In this document: positions 56,822-64,000 of the stretch, in pieces
Position numbering within the stretch: position 1 is the stretch's first letter
Layout: each line of letters starts with the position of its first letter
Assembly: GCA_902612805.1 (NCBI GenBank)
Contig: CACMEY010000003.1
Location: 62,001 to 126,000 of the forward strand
DNA: 64,000 nucleotides
Origin: an uncultured Alphaproteobacteria bacterium
GTDB taxonomy: Bacteria > Pseudomonadota > Alphaproteobacteria > HIMB59 > GCA-002718135
Reading direction: 5' to 3'
Notes under the pieces: model-generated
Databases searched by the model: none
What the model saw: only the letters and a program-made list of their open reading frames with translations
Told to the model about the DNA's origin: nothing
Made by a program: the position numbers and the translations under genes

Positions 56822-58109
56822 AAAAAAAAGAGATAACAAAGATCTGTCAAAAGAAGATATCAACTTTTTTGTAGATGGTTTAACAAATGGATCTTTTTCA
56901 GATGCACAAATTGCAGCAATGAGCATGGCAATATTTGCAAATGGAATGACTCCTGAAGAAACTGTTTGTTTGACTGAGGCGATGACAAACTCTGGCGATA
57001 CACTTAATTGGTCTGAGATTGTAGATCCTGAGTTGGTTTGTGATAAGCACTCAACCGGTGGTGTTGGAGACAAGACGAGCGTTATTTTAGCTCCAATACT
57101 TGCAGCTTGTGGACTGTATGTACCTATGATTTCAGGTAGGGGTTTGGGTCATACCGGCGGCACCCTAGATAAATTTGATTCAATACCTGGGTACAATACA
57201 AAGCCTGATTTAGAAACTTTTAAAAAAGTTGTAAAAGACGTTGGTTGTGCAATTATTGGTCAAACCTCTAATTTAGCACCAGCTGATAAAAAATTATATT
57301 CTATAAGGGATATTGTAGGTACAGTAGAATCTTTACCTTTAATAACATCATCTATTCTTTCAAAAAAAATTGCAAGTGGTCTTTCATCTTTAGTACTTGA
57401 TGTAAAAGTTGGTAATGGATCTTTTAATAGCACTATTGATATAGCAAGAGATTTATCCAACTCCTTAGTAAGAGTCGCTAAAGGAGCAGGTTTACATTGC
57501 GAAGCTATATTAACGGATATGAATCAGATCCTAGGTAAAAGTGCTGGTCATACACTGGAGATATTAGAATGCATAAAATATATTAAAAATGATTTTAAAG
57601 ATCACCGATTAGAAAAGATCACTAATGAATTAATATCTTCGCTATTAGTAAACATTTATAAAATTTCGAAAGAAGAGGCTTATAATAAAATTAATACGGT
57701 TATTAATAATGGACTAGCTGCAGAAAAATTTGAAATGATGGTTGCGGCCTTAGGTGGACCAAAAAATATTTTATCATCTTATGAAAAGGATTTAATAAAT
57801 ACTTCAGTTCGAAAAGATATATTTTCTAGTGAACAAGGCTGGATAGAAAAAATTCATACGAGAGAATTAGGCCTTATACTTATTGAACTAGGAGGTGGAA
57901 GAAAACAGGTTACCGATAAAATAGATTACGGAGTTGGATATGATAATGTACTCAATATTAGTGATGAAGTGAATTCATCAACTCCTTTATTAAGTTTATA
58001 CTCAAATAAAAATATAGATGATAATTTAATAAATAAAATACAAAGTTGTTTCATCATTTCAGATAAAAAAACTCACAAACTATCTGAAATATTTGAAACC
58101 ATAAACTAA
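56799..58109 (+). CDS. deoA: Thymidine phosphorylase
   Basis: DeoA phosphorolyses thymidine (and deoxyuridine) to base and deoxyribose-1-phosphate. The 436-residue protein has the N-terminal alpha domain (QEIIRKKRDNKDLSKEDINF, DAQIAAMSMAIFANGMT) and the phosphate-binding CDKHSTGGVGDKTSVILAP. SGRGLGHTGGTLDKFDSIPG follows, with VLDVKVGNGSF and a C-terminal HTRELGLILIELGGGRKQV. It begins 23 bp before the end of the preceding phosphorylase gene and overlaps the O-methyltransferase gene by TAATG. Confidence 0.96.
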   Translation: MIPQEIIRKKRDNKDLSKEDINFFVDGLTNGSFSDAQIAAMSMAIFANGMTPEETVCLTEAMTNSGDTLNWSEIVDPELVCDKHSTGGVGDKTSVILAPILAACGLYVPMISGRGLGHTGGTLDKFDSIPGYNTKPDLETFKKVVKDVGCAIIGQTSNLAPADKKLYSIRDIVGTVESLPLITSSILSKKIASGLSSLVLDVKVGNGSFNSTIDIARDLSNSLVRVAKGAGLHCEAILTDMNQILGKSAGHTLEILECIKYIKNDFKDHRLEKITNELISSLLVNIYKISKEEAYNKINTVINNGLAAEKFEMMVAALGGPKNILSSYEKDLINTSVRKDIFSSEQGWIEKIHTRELGLILIELGGGRKQVTDKIDYGVGYDNVLNISDEVNSSTPLLSLYSNKNIDDNLINKIQSCFIISDKKTHKLSEIFETIN

Positions 58110-58765
58110 TGAGTACCCAAACTGAAATTAATGAAGCACTTGTTCAATATTTACAAACCGTAGGTTACAGAGAAGATAAAATAATTAGTGAACTAGAAAA
58201 TGAAACTTTAAAACTTGGCAGTGTTTCACAAATGCAGATTGCAAAAGAACAAGGTCAGTTTTTAGAAATGATAACTAAAATTTCTAATGCTAAAAATTGT
58301 TTAGAAATTGGAAGATTTACAGGGATGAGTACTTTGTTTTTGGCAAGAGGTCTACCTGAATCAGGAAAAATTGTAACTGTTGATAATTCAGATGAATTTT
58401 TACCCTTAGCAAAAAAATATTGGGAATTAGATAATATAAGTTCAAAAATTGAATCGATTATTGGAGATGGTGTTGAGGTAATGCAAAGCATGATAGATCG
58501 TCAACAAAGTTATGATTTAATTTTTATAGATGCTGATAAGAATAATTATCCAAATTATTACGAACTGTCGTTAAACCTATTAGTTTCTAATGGAATAATA
58601 GTTATTGATAATATGCTTTGGCATGGTGATGTTGCTGACGAAACTATACAAGACTCTCAAACACAAACTATCCGTGATTTAAATTTAAAAATTCAAAATG
58701 ACACAAGAGTGGAGTTCTCTCTTCTCCCATTATCTGATGGATTATCGTTTATAAGAAAAAAATAA
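58109..58765 (+). CDS. SAM-dependent O-methyltransferase (caffeoyl-CoA OMT-like family)
   Basis: The 218-residue methyltransferase has CLEIGRFTGMSTLFLARGLP (motif I, usually EIGTFTGYS), GKIVTVDNSDEFLPLAKKYW, SYDLIFIDADKNNYPNYYE (the metal-binding D-A-D-K motif) and NGIIVIDNMLWHGDVAD. The family methylates catechol-type hydroxyls or other small molecules in bacteria; the substrate here is unknown. It is the last gene of the salvage run. Confidence 0.92.
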   Translation: MSTQTEINEALVQYLQTVGYREDKIISELENETLKLGSVSQMQIAKEQGQFLEMITKISNAKNCLEIGRFTGMSTLFLARGLPESGKIVTVDNSDEFLPLAKKYWELDNISSKIESIIGDGVEVMQSMIDRQQSYDLIFIDADKNNYPNYYELSLNLLVSNGIIVIDNMLWHGDVADETIQDSQTQTIRDLNLKIQNDTRVEFSLLPLSDGLSFIRKK

Positions 58766-58771
58766 TAAAGA

Positions 58772-58799
58772 CTTGAATTTAACACAATCATCCCCACAT
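58772..58799 (+). promoter_or_regulatory. RpoH (sigma-32) promoter of hsp20
   Basis: CTTGAA (58772-58777) is followed, with 17 bases between CTTG and the CCCACAT element, by CCCCACAT (58792-58799). The match to the sigma-32 pattern CTTGAAA/CCCCATnT is close. Expected transcription start is near 58806, giving a leader of about 57 nt to the hsp20 ATG, which contains two hairpins. Confidence 0.8.
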
Positions 58800-58808
58800 C
58801 ATAATTGT

Positions 58809-58865
58809 CTGTATGCCATTGTGGGTGCAGAAAAAATAAACTTGCTTAATAAAGGAGTTATTATG
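58809..58865 (+). promoter_or_regulatory. ROSE-like RNA thermometer in the hsp20 leader
   Basis: Hairpin 1 pairs CUGUA..CC (58809-58817) with GGUGCAG (58824-58830). Hairpin 2 pairs AAUAA (58835-58839) with UUAUU (58858-58862), then CUU-G-CUU (58841-58847) with the ribosome site AAGGAG (58852-58857), leaving loop AAUA. The G at 58844 is bulged and a U-G pair lies next to it. A UUGCU segment facing AGGA with a special G is the hallmark of ROSE thermometers, known upstream of hsp20 genes in alphaproteobacteria. The stem ends at the base before the AUG (58863). Confidence 0.72.
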
Positions 58866-59300
58866 ACTAGAAACCTATCCGTTTGGAATTCTCTAAGACC
58901 ATTCTCTGTTGGATTTGACTCAATTTTTGATGAATTTGATAGAATGTTGGAGTCTACGGAACGATACAATACAAATTATCCACCTTACAATATTCATAGA
59001 GTTGATGAGCATAACTATAAAATTGAAGTTGCTCTTGCTGGATATAGTAAAGAAGATATTGAGATTGAATTAAAAGAAAACAACCTAACTGTTAGAAATA
59101 AACCTAAAGAAAAAGTGGTTAATGAAAATGGCAATGGTGTAATCCATAAAGGAATCTCAACAAGACAGTTTGAAAGATCGTTCACAATTTCAGAAGACAT
59201 CAAAGTCAAAGATGCTGAATTGAAGAATGGACTTTTAGCGATTGATTTGGAGAGAATTATTCCAGAAGAAAAAAAAGCTAGACTTATTTCAATAAAATAG
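58863..59300 (+). CDS. hsp20: Small heat-shock protein Hsp20 (IbpA-like)
   Basis: An ATP-independent holdase chaperone of 145 residues. An N-terminal arm (SVWNSLRPFSVGFDSIFDEF) is followed by the alpha-crystallin domain: YNIHRVDEHNYKIEVALAGY, KEDIEIELKENNLTV, STRQFERSFTISEDI, and AELKNGLLAIDLERIIPEEK, ending with the conserved I/V-x-I-like LISIK tail. ATG at 58863 was chosen because of its AAAGGAG ribosome site and homology; the in-frame TTG 90 bp upstream would start inside the promoter. It is monocistronic and ends before a strong terminator. Confidence 0.95.
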   Translation: MTRNLSVWNSLRPFSVGFDSIFDEFDRMLESTERYNTNYPPYNIHRVDEHNYKIEVALAGYSKEDIEIELKENNLTVRNKPKEKVVNENGNGVIHKGISTRQFERSFTISEDIKVKDAELKNGLLAIDLERIIPEEKKARLISIK

Positions 59301-59308
59301 TTTTGATA

Positions 59309-59335
59309 GGGGCCCAAAGTGGCCCCAACATTTTT
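59309..59335 (+). terminator. Intrinsic terminator after hsp20
   Basis: GGGGCC (59309-59314) and GGCCCC (59321-59326) form a six-bp all-G/C stem with loop CAAAGT, followed by AACA and a run of five T. It starts 8 bp after the hsp20 stop and is the most G+C-rich spot in the neighbourhood. Confidence 0.88.
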
Positions 59336-59344
59336 AACTTTAAA

Positions 59345-59361
59345 TTTAGAATAAATCTAAT
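59345..59361. promoter_or_regulatory. Imperfect Irr/ICE-like palindrome upstream of the iron transporter
   Basis: TTTAGAA-TAA-ATCTAAT resembles an ICE box (TTTAGAA-N3-TTCTAAA, as I recall the consensus), with two mismatches in the right half. It lies 136 bp before the start of an iron(III)-binding-protein gene. In such AT-rich sequence a chance match is quite possible. Confidence 0.25.
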
Positions 59362-59456
59362 TTTATGAATTTTAACAACACTGATATTAAAAAAAAATTC
59401 ATATAGATCTACATTCGTATTCTGATAATTTTTAATAAGATTCTTAATCATAGAAC

Positions 59457-59479
59457 GTGGAGATATTTATTATCTCCAC
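59457..59479. promoter_or_regulatory. Hairpin/dyad upstream of the iron-binding-protein gene
   Basis: GTGGAGATA (59457-59465) and TATCTCCAC (59471-59479) form a perfect 9-bp stem with a 5-nt TTTAT loop, 17 bp before the start codon and just upstream of the AAGAAGG ribosome site. It is followed on the plus strand by A8, not T, so it does not look like a terminator for that strand. It may be an operator or a leader structure. Confidence 0.5.
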
Positions 59480-59496
59480 AAAAAAAAGAAGGTTAT

Positions 59497-60510
59497 ATGA
59501 AAATTATTTTTAGATTACTATTGATACTAATTGCATCTACGATTTCACTAAACTTGTTTGCCAAAGAGGTTAATGTTTATTCTTACAGGCAGCCAATTTT
59601 AATAGATCCTTTCTTTGAGGAATTTACAAAATTGACTGGCATAAAGGTAAATGTTTTACATGCAAAAAAAGGATTGCTAGAAAGAGTTTTAGCTGAAGGT
59701 GAAGATACACCTGCTGACTTGGTATTAACAGTTGATATAGCAAGATTAAACCAATTTGTTGAAAAGGATATTTTGCAACCAATTAATTCAGATATTTTGA
59801 ATATGAATATTCCAAATCATTTAAGAGACAGTAATAATAAATGGTTTGCACTTTCAAAGAGAGCTAGAATTGTTGCAATATCAAAAGAAAGAGTATCTAC
59901 AGACTCAATTAAAAGAATAGAAGATTTATCTGATCCAAAATGGAAAGGTAAAATTTGTACAAGACCTGGCAGCCATGACTACAATAGATCACTTTTAGCT
60001 TCAATAATTGCTGCAAATGGAGAAGCTATAGCTGAAGAATGGGCAGCAGGCATCGTTGCAAATTTAGCACGAAAACCTGAAGGTAATGATAGAGCTCAAG
60101 CAAAAGCAATTTATGAAGGTGTTTGTGATATTGCTGTAATGAATACTTATTATTTTGGAAAAATGAAATTTAATGAAAAGAATCCAGAACAAAAAGAATG
60201 GGCTAACTCAATAGAGTTAGTTTTTACTAACCAAGAAGACAGAGGTAATCACATAAATGTTGCTGGTGGAGGTGTAATTAAGTACTCTAAAAATAAAGAC
60301 AACGCGATTGCACTACTTGAATTTTTGACTCAACCAAAAGCCCAAGTCCTCTACAGTTCTATAAACTATGAATATCCGGTTAATCCAGATATGAAATTAA
60401 CTGATGAGTTAAAATCATGGGGTGAATTTAAAGAAGATAAACTGCCTGTTGAAAAACTAGCAGAACTTGCTCCCATAGCTCAGAAAATCATTGATAGAGT
60501 AGGCTGGTAA
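59497..60510 (+). CDS. fbpA: Iron(III) ABC transporter, periplasmic binding protein (FbpA/FutA-like)
   Basis: The 337-residue protein has a signal peptide (IIFRLLLILIASTISLNLFA) and then EVNVYSYRQPILIDPFFEEF and TKLTGIKVNVLHAKKGLLER, typical of the FutA/FbpA family. The tandem tyrosine motif AVMNTYYFGKMKF is used for ferric iron binding, and GNHINVAGGGVIKYSKNKDN is conserved in the group. It delivers Fe(III) to the permease encoded 17 bp downstream. The 196-bp gap upstream contains a terminator, a possible ICE-like dyad and a hairpin. Confidence 0.93.
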   Translation: MKIIFRLLLILIASTISLNLFAKEVNVYSYRQPILIDPFFEEFTKLTGIKVNVLHAKKGLLERVLAEGEDTPADLVLTVDIARLNQFVEKDILQPINSDILNMNIPNHLRDSNNKWFALSKRARIVAISKERVSTDSIKRIEDLSDPKWKGKICTRPGSHDYNRSLLASIIAANGEAIAEEWAAGIVANLARKPEGNDRAQAKAIYEGVCDIAVMNTYYFGKMKFNEKNPEQKEWANSIELVFTNQEDRGNHINVAGGGVIKYSKNKDNAIALLEFLTQPKAQVLYSSINYEYPVNPDMKLTDELKSWGEFKEDKLPVEKLAELAPIAQKIIDRVGW

Positions 60511-60527
60511 ATTATAGGTTAACTGTT

Positions 60528-62123
60528 TTGATAAATTTTAATTTATGGTCTAATTCTGTGGCGATAATTGCTTTAGTAATTATCGCCCCTATTTTTTCAA
60601 TATTTTATTACGCAATCTTAGGTGATACATCACTATGGCCACATCTTTTTTCTACTGTTTTGCCCAGATATCTTACCAATACAATAATTCTAATGTTTGG
60701 TGTTGGAGGATTAAGTTTAGTCTTTGGTTTGACTACTGCTTGGATAGTGACAAGATATAATTTTTTTGGGAAAAAATTTTTTGAATGGATGTTATTATTA
60801 CCAGCTGCTGTCCCAGCTTATATTATTGCCTATACTTATACTGATTTTTTTGAATATGCTGGTCCTCTTCAATCATTGCTAAGAGACATATTTGGTTGGA
60901 CGAGCTCAAAAGATTACTGGTTTCCAAATGTGCGATCAATGGGAGGTGCAATTTTGGTAATGTCTTCTGTATTGTATCCATACGTATATTTAATGACTAG
61001 AGCATCATTTATAACGACACCTATATCTTTTTTTCAAACTAGTTCTATTTATGGAAGGAATTCCTTCTTCAATGTTGCTATTCCATTTGGTCGTCCTGGT
61101 ATAATTGCTGGCTTGGCCTTAGTACTAATGGAAACAATTTCTGATTTTGGGACAGTTGATTATTTTGCAATTGAAACATTAACCTTAGGCGTATTTAATG
61201 TTTGGTTAGGAATGAATAGTCTATCTGGCGCATCACAGATTTCTAGTATTTTATTTATGATTGTTATAGTACTTTTAACTTTAGAGTATTTGGGTAGGCG
61301 TAGCAGAAAATTTCATGAAAAATATAGTGGTGCATCTTATACACCAACCCAAACAGTTTCTGGTATCAAAAATTCTTTATTGTTTTTAATTTGCTTAATA
61401 CCTTTAAGTCTTGGTTTTATAATACCTGTTTCAATTTTATTGAATTTTGTAATTAAAGGTTATTCTGTAATAAATTTTTTTGAAATTTTTCAAATAACAC
61501 TATCAAGTATATCTTTAGCATTTATTTCTTCATCATTCATAATGTTGCTATCCTTATTAATGATTATAGTTGGAGCATATAAATCAAATAATTTCCAAAA
61601 AATTTTAATATTTTTTGCTTCTTCTGGTTATGCTTTTCCAGGAACAATTCTTGCTGTTGGAATAGTCGTATTTGTTGGGTGGCTTAATGATTTAATTTAT
61701 TTTCGTATGAGTTATGCCGTTGGCGGATTTATAATTTTATTATTTGCGTATAGTATAAGATTTTTAGCTGTTGGTAATGGAGCAATTACATCAGGTATTT
61801 CAAGAATTCATCCAAACTTATTAGACGCATCAAGAACAATGGGTGTTAGCTTTTTCAAAAGTATAAGAAAAATTATATTACCCTTGCTGTATACAAATTT
61901 ATTAGTTGGAGGAATATTAGTTTTCGTAGACATCTTAAAAGAACTTCCAATAACACTTTTATTAAGACCATTTAATTTTGAGACACTAGCAACCTATGTT
62001 TATCAATATGCCTCTGATGAAATGTTGGAGGAGTCAGCATTTGCAGCTCTAATTATAGTTATTGCTGGATTAGGACCGGTAATTTTTCTTAACAGAACAA
62101 TTACTAAATCAATAAAAAACTAA
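60528..62123 (+). CDS. fbpB: Iron(III) ABC transporter, double-domain permease (FbpB/FutB-like)
   Basis: The 531-residue membrane protein has about 12 hydrophobic helices in two homologous halves. Both permease loops are recognisable: AIPFGRPGIIAGLALVLMET with ISDFGTVDYF, and KIILPLLYTNLLVGGILVFV with KELPITLLLRPF. Fused permeases of this kind are typical of ferric-iron importers. The start is TTG. It follows the binding-protein gene in an operon. The stop is only three bases from the stop of the ATPase gene on the other strand. Confidence 0.93.
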   Translation: MINFNLWSNSVAIIALVIIAPIFSIFYYAILGDTSLWPHLFSTVLPRYLTNTIILMFGVGGLSLVFGLTTAWIVTRYNFFGKKFFEWMLLLPAAVPAYIIAYTYTDFFEYAGPLQSLLRDIFGWTSSKDYWFPNVRSMGGAILVMSSVLYPYVYLMTRASFITTPISFFQTSSIYGRNSFFNVAIPFGRPGIIAGLALVLMETISDFGTVDYFAIETLTLGVFNVWLGMNSLSGASQISSILFMIVIVLLTLEYLGRRSRKFHEKYSGASYTPTQTVSGIKNSLLFLICLIPLSLGFIIPVSILLNFVIKGYSVINFFEIFQITLSSISLAFISSSFIMLLSLLMIIVGAYKSNNFQKILIFFASSGYAFPGTILAVGIVVFVGWLNDLIYFRMSYAVGGFIILLFAYSIRFLAVGNGAITSGISRIHPNLLDASRTMGVSFFKSIRKIILPLLYTNLLVGGILVFVDILKELPITLLLRPFNFETLATYVYQYASDEMLEESAFAALIIVIAGLGPVIFLNRTITKSIKN

Positions 62124-62126
62124 AAC

Positions 62127-63173
62127 TTAATTCTTAAAAATATAAGCCTGATCATTATCAATTTCTATCTCGACTGCAGATGATTGTTTTGGATTAAAGT
62201 CAGCAGGCATGTGGCTATGAACATGAACAACTTCATTATTATTATCTAACACAGATAAATGGATAAAACTAAATGACCCCATTAATTTTGACGCCATAAC
62301 GGTTCCCTTAATTCCATTAACTGGTGTTGGTTGTTTGTTGAGTTTTATACCTTGAGGTCTTATGTGTACTACAACTTTCTCACCTTCTAAATTTCCAGGT
62401 GTTTTAATTTTCCCAACCGGTGTGTAAATGTGAGATTCTTTAACAACACCTTCAAATTTATTTGTTTCACCAAAAAAACCTGTAACATATGAATTTTTTG
62501 GATTGTTATAGAGATCATTCGGAGTTCCTGACTGTACAATCGAACCTGATTTATCAAAAATATTTATATGATTTGAGATAAACATTGCTTCGAAAGGATC
62601 ATGAGTGACTATAATTACAGACACATTTGATTTTTGTAATAGATGCAGCGTATCATCTCTCACCTCTTCTCGAAGGCTTAAATCTAAACTTGAAAAAGGC
62701 TCATCTAATAAAAGTAAATCGGGTTGTGAAATTATAGATCGTGCAAGTGCAACTCTTTGTTGTTCACCACCACTTAACTCGTGTGGGTATTTATCTAGTG
62801 AATTAGGTAATTTTATTAGTTCAATAATTTCATCAACATTATTAGTTGAATTCTTAGCATTAGTGGGAAATCTCAAATTTTCTTTTACTGTCAAATGTGG
62901 GAATAAAGCGTAATCTTGAAATAAAAAACCAATTTTTCTTTTTTCTGTAGGTAAGTGTTTTGCAGTACTACTTACTTCTTCACCATTAATAATAATTTTA
63001 CCTGACTGTACTTTTTCAAGACCTGCTATGAGCTTTAATAAAGTAGTTTTTCCACTACCTGACGGTCCCAAAATACAAGAGATACTATCTTTATTGAGAT
63101 TAAAATTAATATTATTTAAAATTTTTTTATTATTAATCGAATGAGTAAGATCTTTAACTTCAACAGCAATCAT
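62127..63173 (-). CDS. fbpC: ABC transporter ATP-binding protein (FbpC-like, iron type)
   Basis: The 348-residue ATPase has Walker A CILGPSGSGKTTLLKLIAGL, the Q loop FQDYALFPHLTVKENL, signature LSGGEQQRVALARSI and Walker B LLLDEPFSSLDLSLRE. The C-terminal TOBE region (KVVVHIRPQGIKL) is typical of FbpC/PotA/CysA-type importers. It is the likely energy unit for the iron permease, but it is encoded convergently to that permease. On its own strand it follows the M48 peptidase gene by 21 bp. The substrate is inferred from the neighbouring fbpAB. Confidence 0.88.
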   Translation of the reverse strand: MIAVEVKDLTHSINNKKILNNINFNLNKDSISCILGPSGSGKTTLLKLIAGLEKVQSGKIIINGEEVSSTAKHLPTEKRKIGFLFQDYALFPHLTVKENLRFPTNAKNSTNNVDEIIELIKLPNSLDKYPHELSGGEQQRVALARSIISQPDLLLLDEPFSSLDLSLREEVRDDTLHLLQKSNVSVIIVTHDPFEAMFISNHINIFDKSGSIVQSGTPNDLYNNPKNSYVTGFFGETNKFEGVVKESHIYTPVGKIKTPGNLEGEKVVVHIRPQGIKLNKQPTPVNGIKGTVMASKLMGSFSFIHLSVLDNNNEVVHVHSHMPADFNPKQSSAVEIEIDNDQAYIFKN

Positions 63174-63194
63174 AAAATACCTATTACACTAAAA

Positions 63195-64000
63195 TTAAAC
63201 TTGGGGAAATTTATCTAAAATTTCACTTTCCCATTCAAGAAACTTTTTTGATCTATTATCAGGACTTGGATGTGATCCCATAAATTCAGGCACCCTTCCT
63301 TCTTGACCTGCCATCATTCTTTGCCATAATTTAGCAGGTTCTTTAATATTAAATCCAGCAAGATTCATAAATCCCATACCTAAATAATCAGCTTCACTTT
63401 CCATTTTTCTACTAAATGGAAGAAAAATACCATACTTAACCACTGAGTTGTAAACATTACCACCTACGTTACCAAGTCTAAAAGATTTATTTAAAAGTTC
63501 AGCGTATTTACTTCGCGATATTCCAATTGTTGCCATTTGCATCATAGATGCTTGGGTTAATTTTTCAACAGTGTGTCTAGCAAATGCATGCGCAATTTCA
63601 TGGCCCATCACTGCAGCAATCCCGTCATCATTTTTACAAACAGGAAGTATACCAGTGTAGAAAGCAATTTTTCCACCAGGCATACACCATGCATTCTTTG
63701 TTTCAGACTCAATTAAAGCAAATTGCCAATTAAAATTTTCTACAGGATTTTTTTCACGCTTATTAAGATAAAATGTATCTAGAGAGGTATAAATTTCTTT
63801 TCCAATTTCTTCAATTTTTTTAGATTCATCTGTGTTATCTAATAAAATTTTATCTTCTTTAGCTTTTGATAAAAATTTTGAATATGTTTTCTCAACTTCT
63901 TGATTTAAAGATCTTTCATTGGGATAAATTTTTGGAGTACCAAGAACACCACCTCCCATTAAAATTATAGGTAGATTGCTATCATATAAATTTAACTGAC
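63195..64000 (-). CDS. M48 family metallopeptidase, 5'-truncated by the window edge
   Basis: The frame has no stop between the in-frame ATG at 63959 and position 64000, so the true start may be outside the window. Visible: GGGVLGTPKIYPNERSLNQE, WQFALIESETKNAWCMPGGK, the zinc motif VMGHEIAHAFARH, the downstream glutamate in ESEADYLGMGFM, and MAGQEGRVPEFMGSHPSPDN followed by RSKKFLEWE. Members are membrane- or periplasm-located proteases such as LoiP and BepA that act in envelope quality control. It shares the leftward strand with fbpC 21 bp downstream. Confidence 0.92.
   Translation of the reverse strand, partial: QLNLYDSNLPIILMGGGVLGTPKIYPNERSLNQEVEKTYSKFLSKAKEDKILLDNTDESKKIEEIGKEIYTSLDTFYLNKREKNPVENFNWQFALIESETKNAWCMPGGKIAFYTGILPVCKNDDGIAAVMGHEIAHAFARHTVEKLTQASMMQMATIGISRSKYAELLNKSFRLGNVGGNVYNSVVKYGIFLPFSRKMESEADYLGMGFMNLAGFNIKEPAKLWQRMMAGQEGRVPEFMGSHPSPDNRSKKFLEWESEILDKFPQV

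Noticed and set aside
58773-58862. Longer N-terminus for Hsp20 starting at TTG 58773
   Set aside because: That stretch holds the RpoH-type promoter and the leader hairpins, has no family similarity, and a strong ribosome site sits right before ATG 58863.

Overview
The window is a compact, AT-rich bacterial chromosome segment with about 60 protein genes, many joined by ATGA or TAATG overlaps. No tRNA, rRNA, insertion sequence, prophage or CRISPR array was seen. Several neighbourhoods are alphaproteobacterial hallmarks: rsmG-mnmG-mnmE-rho facing maf-aroE-coaE-dnaQ-Tim44-smr, hisB-H-(GNAT)-A-F-E-HIT, hrcA-grpE followed by dnaK-dnaJ-dapB, and a penicillin-binding-protein activator beside rsmI. 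Low G+C, short gaps and many transporters and salvage genes suggest a streamlined, probably marine alphaproteobacterium (SAR11-like or AEGEAN-169/HIMB59-like). That placement is inference and is not settled by the sequence.

Region 1 (1-9.2 kb) looks like the replication-origin neighbourhood. Genes run leftward up to rho and rightward from maf, and the 418 bp between them is about 18% G+C. Two 12-bp palindromes matching the core of the ParB site parS lie 2.4-2.6 kb away, one between mnmG and mnmE and one inside mnmE. Rightward come Maf, shikimate dehydrogenase, CoaE, DnaQ, a Tim44-like protein, a T4-type lysozyme where relatives usually have MltA, and an Smr protein.

Region 2 (9.2-22.4 kb) holds a leftward envelope cluster (two-domain PAP2 phosphatase, GT39 glycosyltransferase, DUF3108 protein), the hslVU protease, a seven-gene rightward histidine cluster with HIT, a BON lipoprotein with rsmI, a PBP activator, and rdgB-rph.

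Region 3 (22.4-29.8 kb) is the chaperone block hrcA-grpE, dnaK-dnaJ-dapB, with a good RpoH-type promoter before dnaK, then a serine hydrolase and a DUF2244 protein. Region 4 (29.9-39.7 kb) has pyruvate carboxylase, a lipoprotein, upp, and a BmpA/NupOPQ-type nucleoside ABC transporter with a hairpin covering the start of its ATPase gene. Region 5 (39.7-48.1 kb) is leftward: katG, a cupin, ribA, hisI, hemB, thrS, cysS and a DUF2141 protein.

Region 6 (48.2-52.9 kb) is a folate operon, pabB-pabA-pabC-folP-folB-folK, ending against a convergent TrpF-like gene. Region 7 (53-58.8 kb) pairs DUF1800 with a Tat-exported DUF1501 protein and continues into cdd, purine nucleoside phosphorylase, deoA and an O-methyltransferase. 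Together with upp and the nucleoside importer this gives a coherent nucleoside uptake and salvage capacity. Region 8 (58.8-64 kb) has an hsp20 gene with an RpoH-type promoter and a leader that folds like a ROSE RNA thermometer. After it come an iron(III) ABC transporter whose ATPase is on the opposite strand, and an M48 metallopeptidase cut by the window edge.

The most rewarding non-coding signals are the putative ROSE thermometer (58809-58865), the parS pair, the candidate oriC and the start-codon hairpin at 35677-35715.
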